Positions 51,230 through 61,112 of a stretch of 64,000 nucleotides of DNA are shown here, one piece after another (position 1 is the first letter of the stretch; the number at the start of each line of letters is the position of its first letter). The DNA is from Wenzhouxiangella sediminis (GTDB lineage: Bacteria; Pseudomonadota; Gammaproteobacteria; Xanthomonadales; Wenzhouxiangellaceae). The stretch is taken from the NCBI RefSeq assembly GCF_003410055.1, contig NZ_QUZK01000018.1, positions 88,581 to 152,580 of the forward strand. Direction: 5' to 3'. The notes below the pieces were generated by a model. That model searched no databases, was not told where the DNA came from, and worked only from the letters and a program-made list of their open reading frames with translations. A program made the translations under genes and the position numbers.

Positions 51230-51733
51230 TCACTCCCGCTCTATGGCTTCGTAATGAGTGAACACTGAGGTGTCGCCGTCTTCGTGAAACTGGATGACGT
51301 CGTAGGCCATACGGCGGTCGCCCATCTCCATCCCGGGAGAGCCCAGGGGCATGCCGGGCACGCTCAGGCCCCGGGCATCAGGCTGTTCCGCCAGCAAACG
51401 CTTCACGTCCCCGGCCGGAACGTGGCCCTCGATCACATAGTCGCCAACCACCGCTGTATGGCAGGAGGGCAGGTTGCGCGGTACGCCCAGATCCCGTTTC
51501 ATACGATTCATGTCGCGCGTCGGGACGGCTTCCACGGCGAATCCATTGACACGCATATGGTCAATCCATTTACTGCAGCAGCCGCAATCGGGGTCGTGGT
51601 AAACGGTCATATTCGGGGCTGACGAGGTGCTCTCGGTCGGCGCCATTTCCTCGGGCGACTGGGCCTGACAGGCGGCGATCAGGGCCGCCGCCGCAAGAAG
51701 CAGCCCGGCGCGTACTATGCGTTCAGTGGTCAT
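51230..51733 (-). CDS. DUF411 metal-binding lipoprotein
   Basis: Protein of 167 residues with lipobox LIAACQ, then the DUF411 core: YHDPDCGCCSKWIDHMR, a Cys cluster, NLPSCHTAVVGDYVIEGHVP (20 residues), and LSVPGMPLGSPGMEMG with Met-rich loop. DUF411 proteins are linked to copper resistance (CopG-like). ATG 51733 has GGAG at a normal distance; 51739 is an alternative. It overlaps the cytochrome gene. Confidence 0.85.
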   Translation of the reverse strand: MTTERIVRAGLLLAAAALIAACQAQSPEEMAPTESTSSAPNMTVYHDPDCGCCSKWIDHMRVNGFAVEAVPTRDMNRMKRDLGVPRNLPSCHTAVVGDYVIEGHVPAGDVKRLLAEQPDARGLSVPGMPLGSPGMEMGDRRMAYDVIQFHEDGDTSVFTHYEAIERE

Positions 51734-52829
51734 GGTCATTTTCTCCGGAGGCGTGCTGGTGGTCGGGGGCTTCGGGTTGATCGGTAACGTCGTTCTTGCC
51801 GCACGGGCGACTGTTCCAAGCGATTTGGCTGATTCGCCAGCCTTTCTCGGTTTCGATCAGCGTCGCGAATTCCGAACTTTCCAAGTCGAGGGGTTGACCG
51901 TCGATTGTCCCGGTGAAGCGCGAGCGCGTTTCGACCGTTGCCTGGCCGCCGGCAGACTGGACGGTGCGCGATAATTGCTCGATCTCGATCTGACCCAGAA
52001 ATGCCATATCACTTGCAAGGTGGCCGGCACGGTATTCGTCGATGGTCTGGATGTGACCGCCTTCCACGATGGTCACCCGGGGGTGCAGGTAGGCAAGCGC
52101 GGCTTCGGCGCGACCCTCGGCAAGGGCGTGGTGAAAGCCCTCGATCGCGGACTCGGGGCTGTCGGCGCCCATTTCGTGCCGATGGTCGCCTTCGCCCGAC
52201 ATGGCTTCGGACGCTTTCGAAATCATGTCCGAGTCATCGTGGTGACCAGTGTCTTCGCTGGCGGCGTCATCATGGTGATCGTCCGAGTCCTCGCCATGAT
52301 CGTGACCCCCGTCGTTGCCGTGATCGTGCGAGGCATCGGCGGTCAGTGCTTCGTATTCGGCGACATCCATGTCCGGCAGCGCCCGAACGAAGGCGACGGC
52401 ATCCCAGTTCTCCTGGTCACTGTGATCCAAGTGACTGGGCATGGCGGTCATCTTCAGGCCGTTCTTGATAGTCCAGAAGGCCTCGGCCGGATCCACTCGG
52501 TGGCGGTAAAGCGCTGGCGGAGCGGGGTCGAACACATCGGCCGGTTCCTCACCGGGCTTGCCGTGACAATCAACGCACATGCTCTTGTAGTGGCCGGCAC
52601 CGGCAGCAATCCGTTCGGGCGATTCGAGATCACTGGGCACCACCAGGTCGGCCGCGCGGACCGCTACGGAACGCTCGCGAACGGTTTCGAGCACCCACGC
52701 TACCGGGGCAGTATGACCGGAGCCGACGGACACTGGATAGAGGCCGCTCCAGGCGAAGGCGAGTACGCCCAGTCCCGCCAGAATTCCGACGGCGACCAGG
52801 GTCTTGATCACGGTTGTCAGGTTTTTCAT
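51723..52829 (-). CDS. cytochrome c - DUF4440/SnoaL fusion with His/Asp-rich linker
   Basis: Protein of 368 residues. Residues 1-30 are a membrane anchor, then a class I cytochrome c with CVDCH (haem) and distal Met in LKMTAMPSH. A His/Asp-rich low-complexity linker (HDHGNDGGHDHGEDSDDHHD, 20 residues) follows, then a DUF4440/SnoaL-like domain (AIEGFHHALAEGRAEAALAY, 20 residues) ending in another His tail (HQHASGENDHDH). Such fusion is not something I know by name. It may hold copper while passing electrons. Between DUF411 and DUF5676 in the cus region. Confidence 0.7.
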   Translation of the reverse strand: MKNLTTVIKTLVAVGILAGLGVLAFAWSGLYPVSVGSGHTAPVAWVLETVRERSVAVRAADLVVPSDLESPERIAAGAGHYKSMCVDCHGKPGEEPADVFDPAPPALYRHRVDPAEAFWTIKNGLKMTAMPSHLDHSDQENWDAVAFVRALPDMDVAEYEALTADASHDHGNDGGHDHGEDSDDHHDDAASEDTGHHDDSDMISKASEAMSGEGDHRHEMGADSPESAIEGFHHALAEGRAEAALAYLHPRVTIVEGGHIQTIDEYRAGHLASDMAFLGQIEIEQLSRTVQSAGGQATVETRSRFTGTIDGQPLDLESSEFATLIETEKGWRISQIAWNSRPCGKNDVTDQPEAPDHQHASGENDHDH

Positions 52830-52863
52830 GTCCTGGTTTCCTTCTTTGGTGAAGTCATGAGTT

Positions 52864-53166
52864 CTATTCTGACGAAGAATTGTGCCGAGACGTCGTCCAG
52901 AATTTCAGAGGCACATAGACGCCGGCGATATACCACCCATAAAGGTAGGCGCCGATTGCGCCGGCGACGAAGCCCTTGAGCGTCAGCCATTCGAAGCCGG
53001 GCAGAAGCGGCGCCCAGGCTTCGTGCATGTGAAAAACACTGGGCGTGATAAGGCCAAATCCGATGCACAACAAGTAGCTCACTAGCAGGAACAGCGACAG
53101 TGCATGGGCGGTGGCAACAAGCTGATCCTTGAGCGATGTTCGAGACGTTTCTTCAAAGCGCTTCAT
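52864..53166 (-). CDS. DUF5676 family small membrane protein
   Basis: Protein of 100 residues with two helices: LSLFLLVSYLLCIGFGLITP (20 residues), then LPGFEWLTLKGFVAGAIGAY (20 residues) and the family ending LYGWYIAGVYVPL. DUF5676 occurs in copper-export operons. Follows cusA by 30 bases. Confidence 0.8.
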   Translation of the reverse strand: MKRFEETSRTSLKDQLVATAHALSLFLLVSYLLCIGFGLITPSVFHMHEAWAPLLPGFEWLTLKGFVAGAIGAYLYGWYIAGVYVPLKFWTTSRHNSSSE

Positions 53167-53196
53167 GGCGTTCTCCTTGAGAAGTTGAGGTCCGAT

Positions 53197-56100
53197 TTAA
53201 GCCCGTCTGACCGAGATAGATTTCCAGAGGTAGTAAATCACCGGAACGACCAAAAGGGTGAGGACCGTGACACTGACCATGCCGCCGACCATGGGTGCGG
53301 CGATGCGACGCATGATCTCCGATCCGGTGCCGTGGCCGAGCATGATCGGAAGTAAACCGGCGATGATCACCGCAACAGTCATCATGATCGGGCGAACGCG
53401 AAGTAGTGCGCCGTCGGTAACCGCGTGCATGACATCGGCTTTGCGAAGCGACCGACTTTCCTCGGCAATCTGGCTACGTTTTAGCGCCAGGGCCTGATCG
53501 AGATAGACGATCATCAGAACACCAATCTCCACAGCCACGCCGGCTAGTGCGATCATTCCGGCGCCGACGGCAACCGACATGTTGTAGCCCAGCAGATACA
53601 AAAGCCAATAGCTCCCGACCAATGAAAGGGGCAGAGTGCCTAGAATGATGAGTACGGAGACGGGGTTGCGGAAGTTCATGAACAGCAGCAACACGATGAT
53701 GCCGATGGCTGCGGGCACGACCAGCTTGAGCTTGTCGGCAGCGCGCTGCATGAACTCGTATTGCCCCGACCAACCCAGGGAATACCCTGGAGGCAGGTCG
53801 ACTTGTTCGGAGACAGCCTCTTTAGCTCGCTGTACGTAGCCGCCGAGATCCGGGTCGTTGACGTCAATATAAATCCAGCCGTTGAGCCGTGCATTCTCAG
53901 TGCGAATCACGCCCGGTCCGGTCTCGACCTGGAGATCCGCCACGGCCGACAGGGGGATCTGCTCCCCACGCTGCGTGACGATAGTCAGATCACGCAGTTC
54001 GTCGACTGACTCGCGCTTGTGGCGCGGATAGCGGATATTGATCGGATAGCGCTCGAGGCCTTCGACGCTCTGGCTGATGGTCATGCCGCCCACGGCCGAA
54101 CGCACGATTTCGTGCACGTCGCGGATGTTGAGGCCGAAGCGCGCTGCTTCCTCGCGCTTGACGTCAACGGTGACGTAGCGCCCGCCAGTGACGCGGTCGG
54201 CATAGACTGACGCCGTCCCCGGTACGTCTTCGATGACACGCTCGATTTCCGAGCCGATCTCGTTAATCACTTCCAGATCCGGTCCGGCCACCTTCACGCC
54301 CACCGGCGTTTTGATGCCGGTCGCCAGCATGTCGATGCGGTTCTTGATCGGCATGATCCAGGTGTTGGTCAGGCTAGGAACCTGGACCAGGCTGTCAAGC
54401 TCGGCCTTGAGCTTGTCCATGGTCATGCCTTCCCGCCATTCCGAACGGGGTTTGAGCCGGATTGTTGTCTCGACCATGGTCAACGGGGCCGGATCGGTGG
54501 CAGTGTCGGCTCTCCCCGCCTTTGCGTAGGCCGTCTCGACCTCGGGCACGGACATGATCAGGCGATTGGTCTGGCCGAGGATCTCCGCCATCTTGCCGGC
54601 AGACGCTGCGGGATAAGCGCTGGGCATATAGAGCAGGTCGCCTTCGTCGAGCTCAGGCATGAATTCGCTGCCGATCCGGCTGTAGGGCAGCCAGGCGCTG
54701 GCCAGGATAGCCAAGGTGACCACAACAGTGGCGATCGGAAACCGCAGTGCTGTAGCCAGCACTGGACGGTAGATCCAGGTCAGGAATCGGTTGATCGGGT
54801 TCCTGTGCTCGGGCGTGATCCGGCCCCGGATGAGGTAGCCCATCAGCACTGGCACAAGCGTGATGGCGAGGCCGGCCGCCGCGGCCATGGCGTAGGTCTT
54901 GGTGAAGGCCAGCGGTTTGAACATCCGCCCTTCCTGCGCCTCGAGCGCGAAGATCGGGACGAAGCTCAGCGCGATGATCAGAAGCGAGAAGAACAGCGCG
55001 GGGCCGACCTCTACGGCCGCGTCGGCCAGCGCGTTCCAGCGCGCTTCGCCCTCCAGGGAATCGCCGTGGTGTTCCAGATGCTTGTGGTAGTTTTCGATCA
55101 TCACGATGGCCGCATCCACCATCGCGCCGATGGCGATGGCAATGCCGCCCAGGGACATGATATTGGCGTTGATGCCCTGGAGCTGCATGATGATGAAGGC
55201 CGAAAGGATGCCCAGCGGCAGGCTGAGCACGATGACCAGCGACGAACGGAAGTGGAATAGAAAGAGCAGGCAGACCAGCGCGACTACGATGAATTCCTCA
55301 AGCAGCTTCTCGCGAAGCGTATCGACCGCTCGGCCGATCAGCGAAGAGCGGTCGTAAGTCTCGACGACTTCGACGCCTTCAGGCAGCCCCTCCTTGAGCT
55401 CTTCGAGTTTGTCCTTGACTCGCTCGATGGTTGCCATTGCGTTCTCTCCGAAACGCATCACGATCACGCCACCGACGGCTTCGCCCTGGCCATTGAGTTC
55501 ACCGACACCGCGCCTGAGCTCTGGCCCGAACTGGACGCGGGCGATATCGCGGATGCGAATGGGGACGCCGTCTTCAGTCGTGCGAACCGGAATCGCCTCG
55601 AGATCTTCAAGCGAGTCCACGTAGCCGGTCGCACGAATCATGTACTCGGCCTCGGCCATCTCGATGACTCGCCCGCCGGTTTCCATGTTGCCGTTCTGGA
55701 TCGCTTCGCGAACCTTCGACAAGGGAATGTTGTACGCCTGCAGTTTGTCGGGATCGACGACGACCTGGTACTGACGGACCATGCCGCCGATTGACGCTAC
55801 CTCGGAAACGCCTTCGACAGTCTGGAGTTCGTATTTCAGAAACCAGTCCTGCAGGGATCTAAGGTCGGCAAGATCGTGTTGTCCGGTACGGTCCACCAGC
55901 GCATACTGATAGACCCACCCCACGCCGGTTGCATCCGGCCCGAGTGCCGGACGGGCGTCCGGGGGCAGGGTAGGCGCCACTTGGCTCAGGTACTCGAGAA
56001 CCCGCGAGCGCGCCCAGTAAAGGTCCGTGCCATCCTCGAAGATGACGTAGACGAAGGAATCGTTGAAGAACGAGTACCCGCGTACCGTGGTGGCCCCCGG

Positions 56101-56328
56101 AACCGAGAGCATTGCCGTGGTCAGCGGGTAGGTGACTTGGTCCTCGACCACCTGCGGTGCCTGTCCGGGGTAGGTGGTCTTGACGATTACCTGGACGTCG
56201 GAGAGGTCGGGAATGGCGTCTAGCGGCGTGCGGAACATGGCAATCGTGCCCCAGGCGGCGAGCAGGCCCGCGAGCATCAGGACGAGAAAGCGGTTCCTGA
56301 TGGACCAGCGAATGATGGCTCCGATCAT
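53197..56328 (-). CDS. cusA: CusA/CzcA-family heavy-metal RND transporter
   Basis: Protein of 1043 residues with twelve helices and two periplasmic loops. Start IIRWSIRNRFLVLMLAGLLA (20 residues); the loops include DPAPLTMVETTI and KNRIDMLATGIKTP, each with a Met at positions resembling the CusA Cu(I)/Ag(I) sites, and GTASVYADRVTGGRYV. Charged helix residues for proton coupling (GAMVDAAIVMIEN) are present. It is the pump of the CusCBA complex. ATG 56328 overlaps the cusB stop by four bases. Confidence 0.9.
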   Translation of the reverse strand: MIGAIIRWSIRNRFLVLMLAGLLAAWGTIAMFRTPLDAIPDLSDVQVIVKTTYPGQAPQVVEDQVTYPLTTAMLSVPGATTVRGYSFFNDSFVYVIFEDGTDLYWARSRVLEYLSQVAPTLPPDARPALGPDATGVGWVYQYALVDRTGQHDLADLRSLQDWFLKYELQTVEGVSEVASIGGMVRQYQVVVDPDKLQAYNIPLSKVREAIQNGNMETGGRVIEMAEAEYMIRATGYVDSLEDLEAIPVRTTEDGVPIRIRDIARVQFGPELRRGVGELNGQGEAVGGVIVMRFGENAMATIERVKDKLEELKEGLPEGVEVVETYDRSSLIGRAVDTLREKLLEEFIVVALVCLLFLFHFRSSLVIVLSLPLGILSAFIIMQLQGINANIMSLGGIAIAIGAMVDAAIVMIENYHKHLEHHGDSLEGEARWNALADAAVEVGPALFFSLLIIALSFVPIFALEAQEGRMFKPLAFTKTYAMAAAAGLAITLVPVLMGYLIRGRITPEHRNPINRFLTWIYRPVLATALRFPIATVVVTLAILASAWLPYSRIGSEFMPELDEGDLLYMPSAYPAASAGKMAEILGQTNRLIMSVPEVETAYAKAGRADTATDPAPLTMVETTIRLKPRSEWREGMTMDKLKAELDSLVQVPSLTNTWIMPIKNRIDMLATGIKTPVGVKVAGPDLEVINEIGSEIERVIEDVPGTASVYADRVTGGRYVTVDVKREEAARFGLNIRDVHEIVRSAVGGMTISQSVEGLERYPINIRYPRHKRESVDELRDLTIVTQRGEQIPLSAVADLQVETGPGVIRTENARLNGWIYIDVNDPDLGGYVQRAKEAVSEQVDLPPGYSLGWSGQYEFMQRAADKLKLVVPAAIGIIVLLLFMNFRNPVSVLIILGTLPLSLVGSYWLLYLLGYNMSVAVGAGMIALAGVAVEIGVLMIVYLDQALALKRSQIAEESRSLRKADVMHAVTDGALLRVRPIMMTVAVIIAGLLPIMLGHGTGSEIMRRIAAPMVGGMVSVTVLTLLVVPVIYYLWKSISVRRA

Positions 56329-57743
56329 GACCGGTCTCCCTTGGAGTCGGTTTCATCGCCCGCCGAGGTTTGGGTGTCGCCGTTGCTACCGGACTCTTGG
56401 CGTACTTCTTCATGATTCATGCCTTCATGCTTCATGGAGCCGTTGTCCTCGCCGCCGCGATCCATCTCGCTGTGGTCCATTTCAGCGTGGTCCATCTCAC
56501 CGTGATCCATGGCCGGGGTTTCTGCCGCCTCGTCCGCCATTCGGATCAGGCTGGCGTCCACGCTCGCCTCGGAATCGATCAGGAACTGGCCGGAAACGAC
56601 GATGCGTTCTCCTTCTTTCAGTCCCGTAAGAATTTCGGTCATGCCGTCCGCCTCGAGGCCGGTTTCAACCTGTGCCGGCCGGAATCGCCCATCGGGCAAC
56701 GCCAGAATGACGCGTTTGCCCCTGCCGGTGCGGATGATCGACTGGGTGGGAACGGCGAGCGCTTCGCGGTGCGGGTCGGCTGCGATTTCCACGCTGGCGT
56801 ACATATTGGGCTTCAGCGCGAGGTCCGGATTGTCGTAGGCCAGGCGAACCTGGCCGGTTCGCGTCTCAGCACGCATGCTCGGATAGACATAGTCGACTTC
56901 TCCGACCCACTCGCGATCCGTGGCGGAGAATGGCAGATTCATCGAAGCTTGTTGCCCAGTCTTGACCCAGGCAATCTGGCCTTCGAACAGATCGACTACC
57001 ACCCAAACTCGGGACAGGTCGGCGATGCTCATGATGGTCGCGCCAGGCTGGACATACATGCCTTGGCGCACGTTGAGATCGGTGATGTACCCGTTCCGCG
57101 CCGCCTTCACCGTGAATAGCCGCGAAGAACTGCCTCGCTGCCGGAGTGATTCAACCTGCTCGTCGGACATGCCCAGGGCGTGCAGGCGAATGCGGGCGGC
57201 CCGAAGCAAGGACTGGTTGCCAGTCCGGCTGGCCTGGAGGTACTCCTCCTGCGCGCTCACCAGCGCCGGAGAGTAGATCTCGAACAGGGCTTGACCGGCT
57301 GCTACCTGGTCTCCCCGGGTTTCGACGTGCAGTTCTTCGATCCAGCCGTCGGTGCGAACGTGCACATGGGAGATGCGCCCCTCGTCGGGTGTGACAAGGC
57401 CGACAGTCTCGATCTCGCGATTCATGTCACGGCGTTCAACGGGCGCCACCTTGACGCCAATGTTGTTGATGACCGTCGGATTGATCCGGATCGAGGGTTC
57501 CTGCCCGCTGTCTTGCCCGGCTTCATCGGCATAAACGGGGACCAGGTCCATGCCCATCGGGGATTTGCCGGGCTCATCGCGCCGGTAATTGGCATCCATG
57601 GGGGCGACCCAGTAGAGGATCTCGCGCTCGGCCTTCTCCGCTTGCTCCGAGTCGCCGGTCGTGGTTCCGGCAAGGAACCAGGCGGCCGTGAAGCCGGCTG
57701 CAGCAGCCATAAGGGTTATCATGATGATTTGTAGCTTGTTCAA
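56325..57743 (-). CDS. cusB: CusB-family periplasmic adaptor with metal-binding ends
   Basis: Membrane-fusion protein of 472 residues: one N-terminal helix, a heavy-metal domain (APMDANYRRDEPGKSPMGMD, 20 residues, no Cys), then hairpin, lipoyl and beta-barrel parts (RTDGWIEELHVETRGDQVAA, 20 residues; NGYITDLNVRQGMYVQPGAT, 20 residues). The C-terminus is rich in Met, His and Asp (DHGEMDHAEMDHSEMD), like CusF-type segments. It bridges CusA and CusC. Both neighbours overlap it by four bases. Confidence 0.9.
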   Translation of the reverse strand: MNKLQIIMITLMAAAAGFTAAWFLAGTTTGDSEQAEKAEREILYWVAPMDANYRRDEPGKSPMGMDLVPVYADEAGQDSGQEPSIRINPTVINNIGVKVAPVERRDMNREIETVGLVTPDEGRISHVHVRTDGWIEELHVETRGDQVAAGQALFEIYSPALVSAQEEYLQASRTGNQSLLRAARIRLHALGMSDEQVESLRQRGSSSRLFTVKAARNGYITDLNVRQGMYVQPGATIMSIADLSRVWVVVDLFEGQIAWVKTGQQASMNLPFSATDREWVGEVDYVYPSMRAETRTGQVRLAYDNPDLALKPNMYASVEIAADPHREALAVPTQSIIRTGRGKRVILALPDGRFRPAQVETGLEADGMTEILTGLKEGERIVVSGQFLIDSEASVDASLIRMADEAAETPAMDHGEMDHAEMDHSEMDRGGEDNGSMKHEGMNHEEVRQESGSNGDTQTSAGDETDSKGDRS

Positions 57744-59074
57744 GACTGTTCTCCTACCAGGTAGGTGATACGGGCCCAGGCCTTGCCGGCCCGGGCGGCC
57801 AGTTCGGCCTGTTTGATCTGCACGTCCAGAGCGGCCAGCTGGCTGCGAATGAGCTCAGCGAAGTCGGTCTGTCCGTTGGCGTAGGTCGTGATGGAGGCTT
57901 CAACGGTCTGTTCGGCGCGCTGGTTCACCACTTGCTCGTAAAGGGCTATCCGTTCCTGATAGCGCAGCCAGTCGCTCAGGGCCTCGTCCAATTGCCTGCG
58001 CAAATCACGTAGACGATTGTCGAGCTCAAACTGCGCAGCGCGGCTGCGTTGGACGGCCGCTTCGTGCCGCTTGTCTTGCCGCTGGCCGGTAAACAGCGGC
58101 ACTGTCAGGCTCACGCCGATGCTGGCAAGGTCCGGCCGTTCGGAACGAAAGCCATACCCCGCTTCGACGGCAAGCTTCGGCTTGTAGGCCTGCCGGGCCA
58201 GCTCGATGCCTTGGTCGGCGGCTTCCGCCAGGGATTGTCGGGCCGTAATCTCCGGGTGATCGACCAGATGACGTTCGAGTTGATCGAGTTGAGTTGAACC
58301 AAGCTCGAATTCTGGTAGGCCGTCTGGAACACGGCGATAGGCCTCGCTGCCGATATAGCGCGCCAAGGCGGCGCGGGCGTTTTCGGCCATGCGACGGTGC
58401 TCCGCGATCCGATCCTCGAGCAATGAGAGTTCGAGTTCCGAGCGCAATAGGCTCTGGGCGTTCAGCCCCCCGGTCGCGAAGCGTGATTGCAGTGATTCGA
58501 TCTGCTGTTCGATGCGGCCGCGGCTCTGCTGCAGGACATCGACGGCCCGTCGCTGCCACGCCAGTTCCAGCCAGGCCGTTCGCGTTTCCAGGGCGATGCG
58601 GCGCAGAGCTTCGTCGCGGCGGGCTCGTTCGGCTTCAGCTTCGGCATTGCGTTGGCGGCCCCGAACATCCAGCGTCCGGCCAGCGGGAAACTCCTGGCGT
58701 AATCCAAGTCGTAGAGCCTGGGTCATTCCTTCCTGGTCGAGGCTGAATGTGTCTACAGGGACATTCATCACCTGGGCCGAAACCATGGGATCAGGTAGCT
58801 GGGAGTCGGCCACGGCCTCACTGTCGAGGGCTTGGGCGCGAACGGAGAATCGCGTCACCGAAGGATCGGCGGCGCTGGTGGCTAAAGCCACAGCAGCTTC
58901 AATCGTCAGGTCGTTCTCCGCTGACGTTGTTGCGGCGAAATCCTGCTCGGGCTGCTTGTCGGCAGGCGCGGCCGGCGAGGCCGCAGCTGACACCATTAGC
59001 AGCAGAAGTGCGCAACAAGAAAGCCAGGGCCAGCGGACCTGCGGCATCGACATCGCGAGGGTGCCATTGGACAT
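57740..59074 (-). CDS. cusC: TolC-family outer-membrane efflux channel
   Basis: Protein of 444 residues with a signal peptide (LSCCALLLLMVSAAASPAAP, 20 residues) and the OEP fold: paired long coiled coils around AEAEAERARRDEALRRIALE (20 residues) and QFELDNRLRDLRRQLDEALS (20 residues), with the LGLRQEFPAGRTL barrel segment. It is the exit duct. GAGAGG precedes the ATG. First gene of cusCBA. Confidence 0.9.
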   Translation of the reverse strand: MSNGTLAMSMPQVRWPWLSCCALLLLMVSAAASPAAPADKQPEQDFAATTSAENDLTIEAAVALATSAADPSVTRFSVRAQALDSEAVADSQLPDPMVSAQVMNVPVDTFSLDQEGMTQALRLGLRQEFPAGRTLDVRGRQRNAEAEAERARRDEALRRIALETRTAWLELAWQRRAVDVLQQSRGRIEQQIESLQSRFATGGLNAQSLLRSELELSLLEDRIAEHRRMAENARAALARYIGSEAYRRVPDGLPEFELGSTQLDQLERHLVDHPEITARQSLAEAADQGIELARQAYKPKLAVEAGYGFRSERPDLASIGVSLTVPLFTGQRQDKRHEAAVQRSRAAQFELDNRLRDLRRQLDEALSDWLRYQERIALYEQVVNQRAEQTVEASITTYANGQTDFAELIRSQLAALDVQIKQAELAARAGKAWARITYLVGEQS

Positions 59075-59184
59075 GGTGAACCTCTCTTCGGGTTGTATGG
59101 AGCGTGGTAAGGAATTAGCTGGCGATCAGCGATTCCTGCCGGTCACTGAGGCAGGAATAAACCGCCGTGAAAAACTCGAAGAGA

Positions 59185-59598
59185 TTACGCCTGGGGAGGG
59201 CGCAGGGGGGTATCGATGGTATTGCGAGGCGCGCGGGAATCGATGCTGGTTGTCGCTGCATCAGCCGGCAGGTGTCGGGATGCCGACAGGCGAGTGGGCA
59301 CAACAAGCGTCAGAGCTGGACATGCGCAATCGCAGTCGTCGTGTTGGCATTCCTGATCTTCCACACAGCAATTGCGGTGATTCATGCTTGAGCTGTTGTC
59401 GTCGGACGCTGCATCAAGCGGGTTGTGGCAAACATCCGAAGCAGTTTCTTCGGACGAATCGGTTACAACTGAGGCAACTGGAGAGGGCATGCTGCTGGCG
59501 GATCCATGCGTCATATCTGATGCCCATGGCGCAACGCTGCTGGCCACCAGAGCGATGGCTAGCGCGTAGCGGAGCAATATGGTGAACGCAACATGCAT
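59185..59598 (-). CDS. exported Cys/His-rich protein, CopL-like
   Basis: Protein of 137 residues: signal peptide (LLRYALAIALVASSVAPWA), then a Ser-rich stretch and the metal-binding cluster CCVEDQECQHDDCDCACPAL (20 residues). The layout and place before an efflux operon recall CopL of Xanthomonas, which is needed for copper-induced expression. That likeness is by pattern only. TTGACA on the minus strand lies at 59635-59640, 37 bases upstream of the ATG; the -10 is unclear. A 110-base gap separates it from cusC. Confidence 0.55.
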   Translation of the reverse strand: MHVAFTILLRYALAIALVASSVAPWASDMTHGSASSMPSPVASVVTDSSEETASDVCHNPLDAASDDNSSSMNHRNCCVEDQECQHDDCDCACPALTLVVPTRLSASRHLPADAATTSIDSRAPRNTIDTPLRPPQA

Positions 59599-59989
59599 CT
59601 TTCGAGTTTATCAGGATCCGATTCGAAATAAAAGTGTCAATCTGCGACCGTCTGCCGGCTGGACGCTTGAATGGGGCCTGTTCGGTGCGGTTTTAGTCCT
59701 CGATTGCCGAGAATACTGCACATCAGACCTCGCTCGCTCCGGCAAAGTTCCATGTCCTAAAAGAGCACTTGCCCGGAGAGTGACTGCTGTGTTCCTGTGC
59801 CATTGCTCAGCGTGGTTGCTCATGCCCTAAAGCCTCGTGAGGCGGAAATGCGGCGGTCTGGCTTCGGGCTCTGGGTTGACAGTTGCTTTCGGGGTTCGCC
59901 AGCTCCCTTGCAGGTAACCGAAGCGGGGTGCATTTCGGCTGGTCGATATTCTTGAGGTGCCGGAATCTCGAATTGGCGAATGGGGCCTG
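59599..59989. other. intergenic stretch, CopL-like promoter side
   Basis: About 390 bases between the CopL-like start and the IS481 remnant. Only the TTGACA candidate at 59635-59640 stands out. No convincing gene or structured RNA seen; the open frames here have no recognisable product. Confidence 0.5.
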
Positions 59990-60645
59990 TCATCGCAGAA
60001 CTCGGGTCGCGGGAGCGCAAGCCGAAGTAACGCACCGTAGCGACCAGGGCTCGCCAAGCAGTGGCCGAAGTCTCATCAGGCCACATCTGGATCTAGGCGA
60101 TTCGGCTGTGATCATCAATGGTGACGTGCGCATGCTCCCAGCCGATCCCTTTGGAGCCCTTGCGCGGCATCCCGGTCACCCGGTGCCCGGGCACGCGGAA
60201 GCGCGCCAGTTTCTTGATGTCAAGGTGCACCATCGCATCGGGATGTGGGTGCTCGTAGCGCTGCACGGGTGGCTTGGGATCGAGTTCCGAGAAGCGGTTG
60301 AGGCCATTGGCAACTGGAATCCGGGAGACAGTGAATAGGCTGACGCCCCCACGACTGGCGATCTCGTCCATCTTGAGCTTGTCATTGCGGCGCAGGCGGC
60401 AAATCCGCCTGATCACCACTCGGGGAACGGTGTGGGCTATTGCGAGGACGGCTTGAGCGATTCCCCAGGCCGCTCGGGCCTTCGGCCTTGTAGCGGGCCA
60501 CCCAGCGAGCGACCGTCTTGGGATCGACGTGATAGGCGCCGGCTGCCCGCCGCTGGCTCCAATCTGAATCGATCACCAATTTGACCAATTCCTCTCGACT
60601 TCGCGGCGTTAACTTGGCATTCTGGTGCACGTCCACTCGGACCAC
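59990..60645 (-). pseudogene. IS481-family transposase remnant
   Basis: The N-terminal region starts at 60645 (VHQNAKLTPRSREELVKLVI, 20 residues; KTVARWVARYKAEG) and carries the helix-turn-helix of IS481 transposases. A frameshift near 60430 moves into VIRRICRLRRNDKLKMDEIA (20 residues). The DDE part begins with HLDIKKLARF and GWEHAHVTIDDHSRIA and meets a TAG at 60093. The frame then continues as IQMWPDETSATAWRALVATV (20 residues) before decaying near 59990. At least three lesions; not functional. Confidence 0.8.
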
Positions 60646-61112
60646 CTTGACTTCATGATGAGCTCGACACCCATCAGTCTGTCTTGGACGGTCCGTGTGG
60701 GCAACCTACTGAGAGATCACAGCTAGGGCGGCTGCATTTCGGGACGAAGGGCTGAGCCGTTGCAAGGCTTTAGTCTATTCCCTTGTGGGTGGCTCGGTCC
60801 CCAGCCATGGTGACAAGCCAGCGCAGCCGGTGCCCGCTTGGGTGGCGCGAGTGCCCGATTGAAGCCACTTTACCAACAGTCGCGCCGGGGCGGAAGGCGC
60901 CGCCGCCCGGCCTGGACTTACTTGGTGGTAACAGTAAGAAGATGGCCGGGCGACCGGGATTCTTGAAGGTGGCACAGTGTCGGAATACCGACACACCGCC
61001 TTGCCGGTGTAGAATTCTCTAATGTAAGAACCAGTCCACCGAGTTGCTGAGCCCAAATGGGGCCAGAAATCTCAGAAGGCTGAAACTTTGGAGCAGACAA
61101 AGCGGAGGCTTC
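60646..61112. other. gene-free stretch before the permease, with an 18-base dyad
   Basis: About 465 bases without a supported gene. GTGTCGGAATACCGACAC (60977-60994) is a perfect 7-base-arm inverted repeat with a 4-base centre. A TAGAAT box (61010-61015) lies 15 bases further, so the dyad covers the place of the -35. It may be an operator for the permease gene at 61113. Confidence 0.45.
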
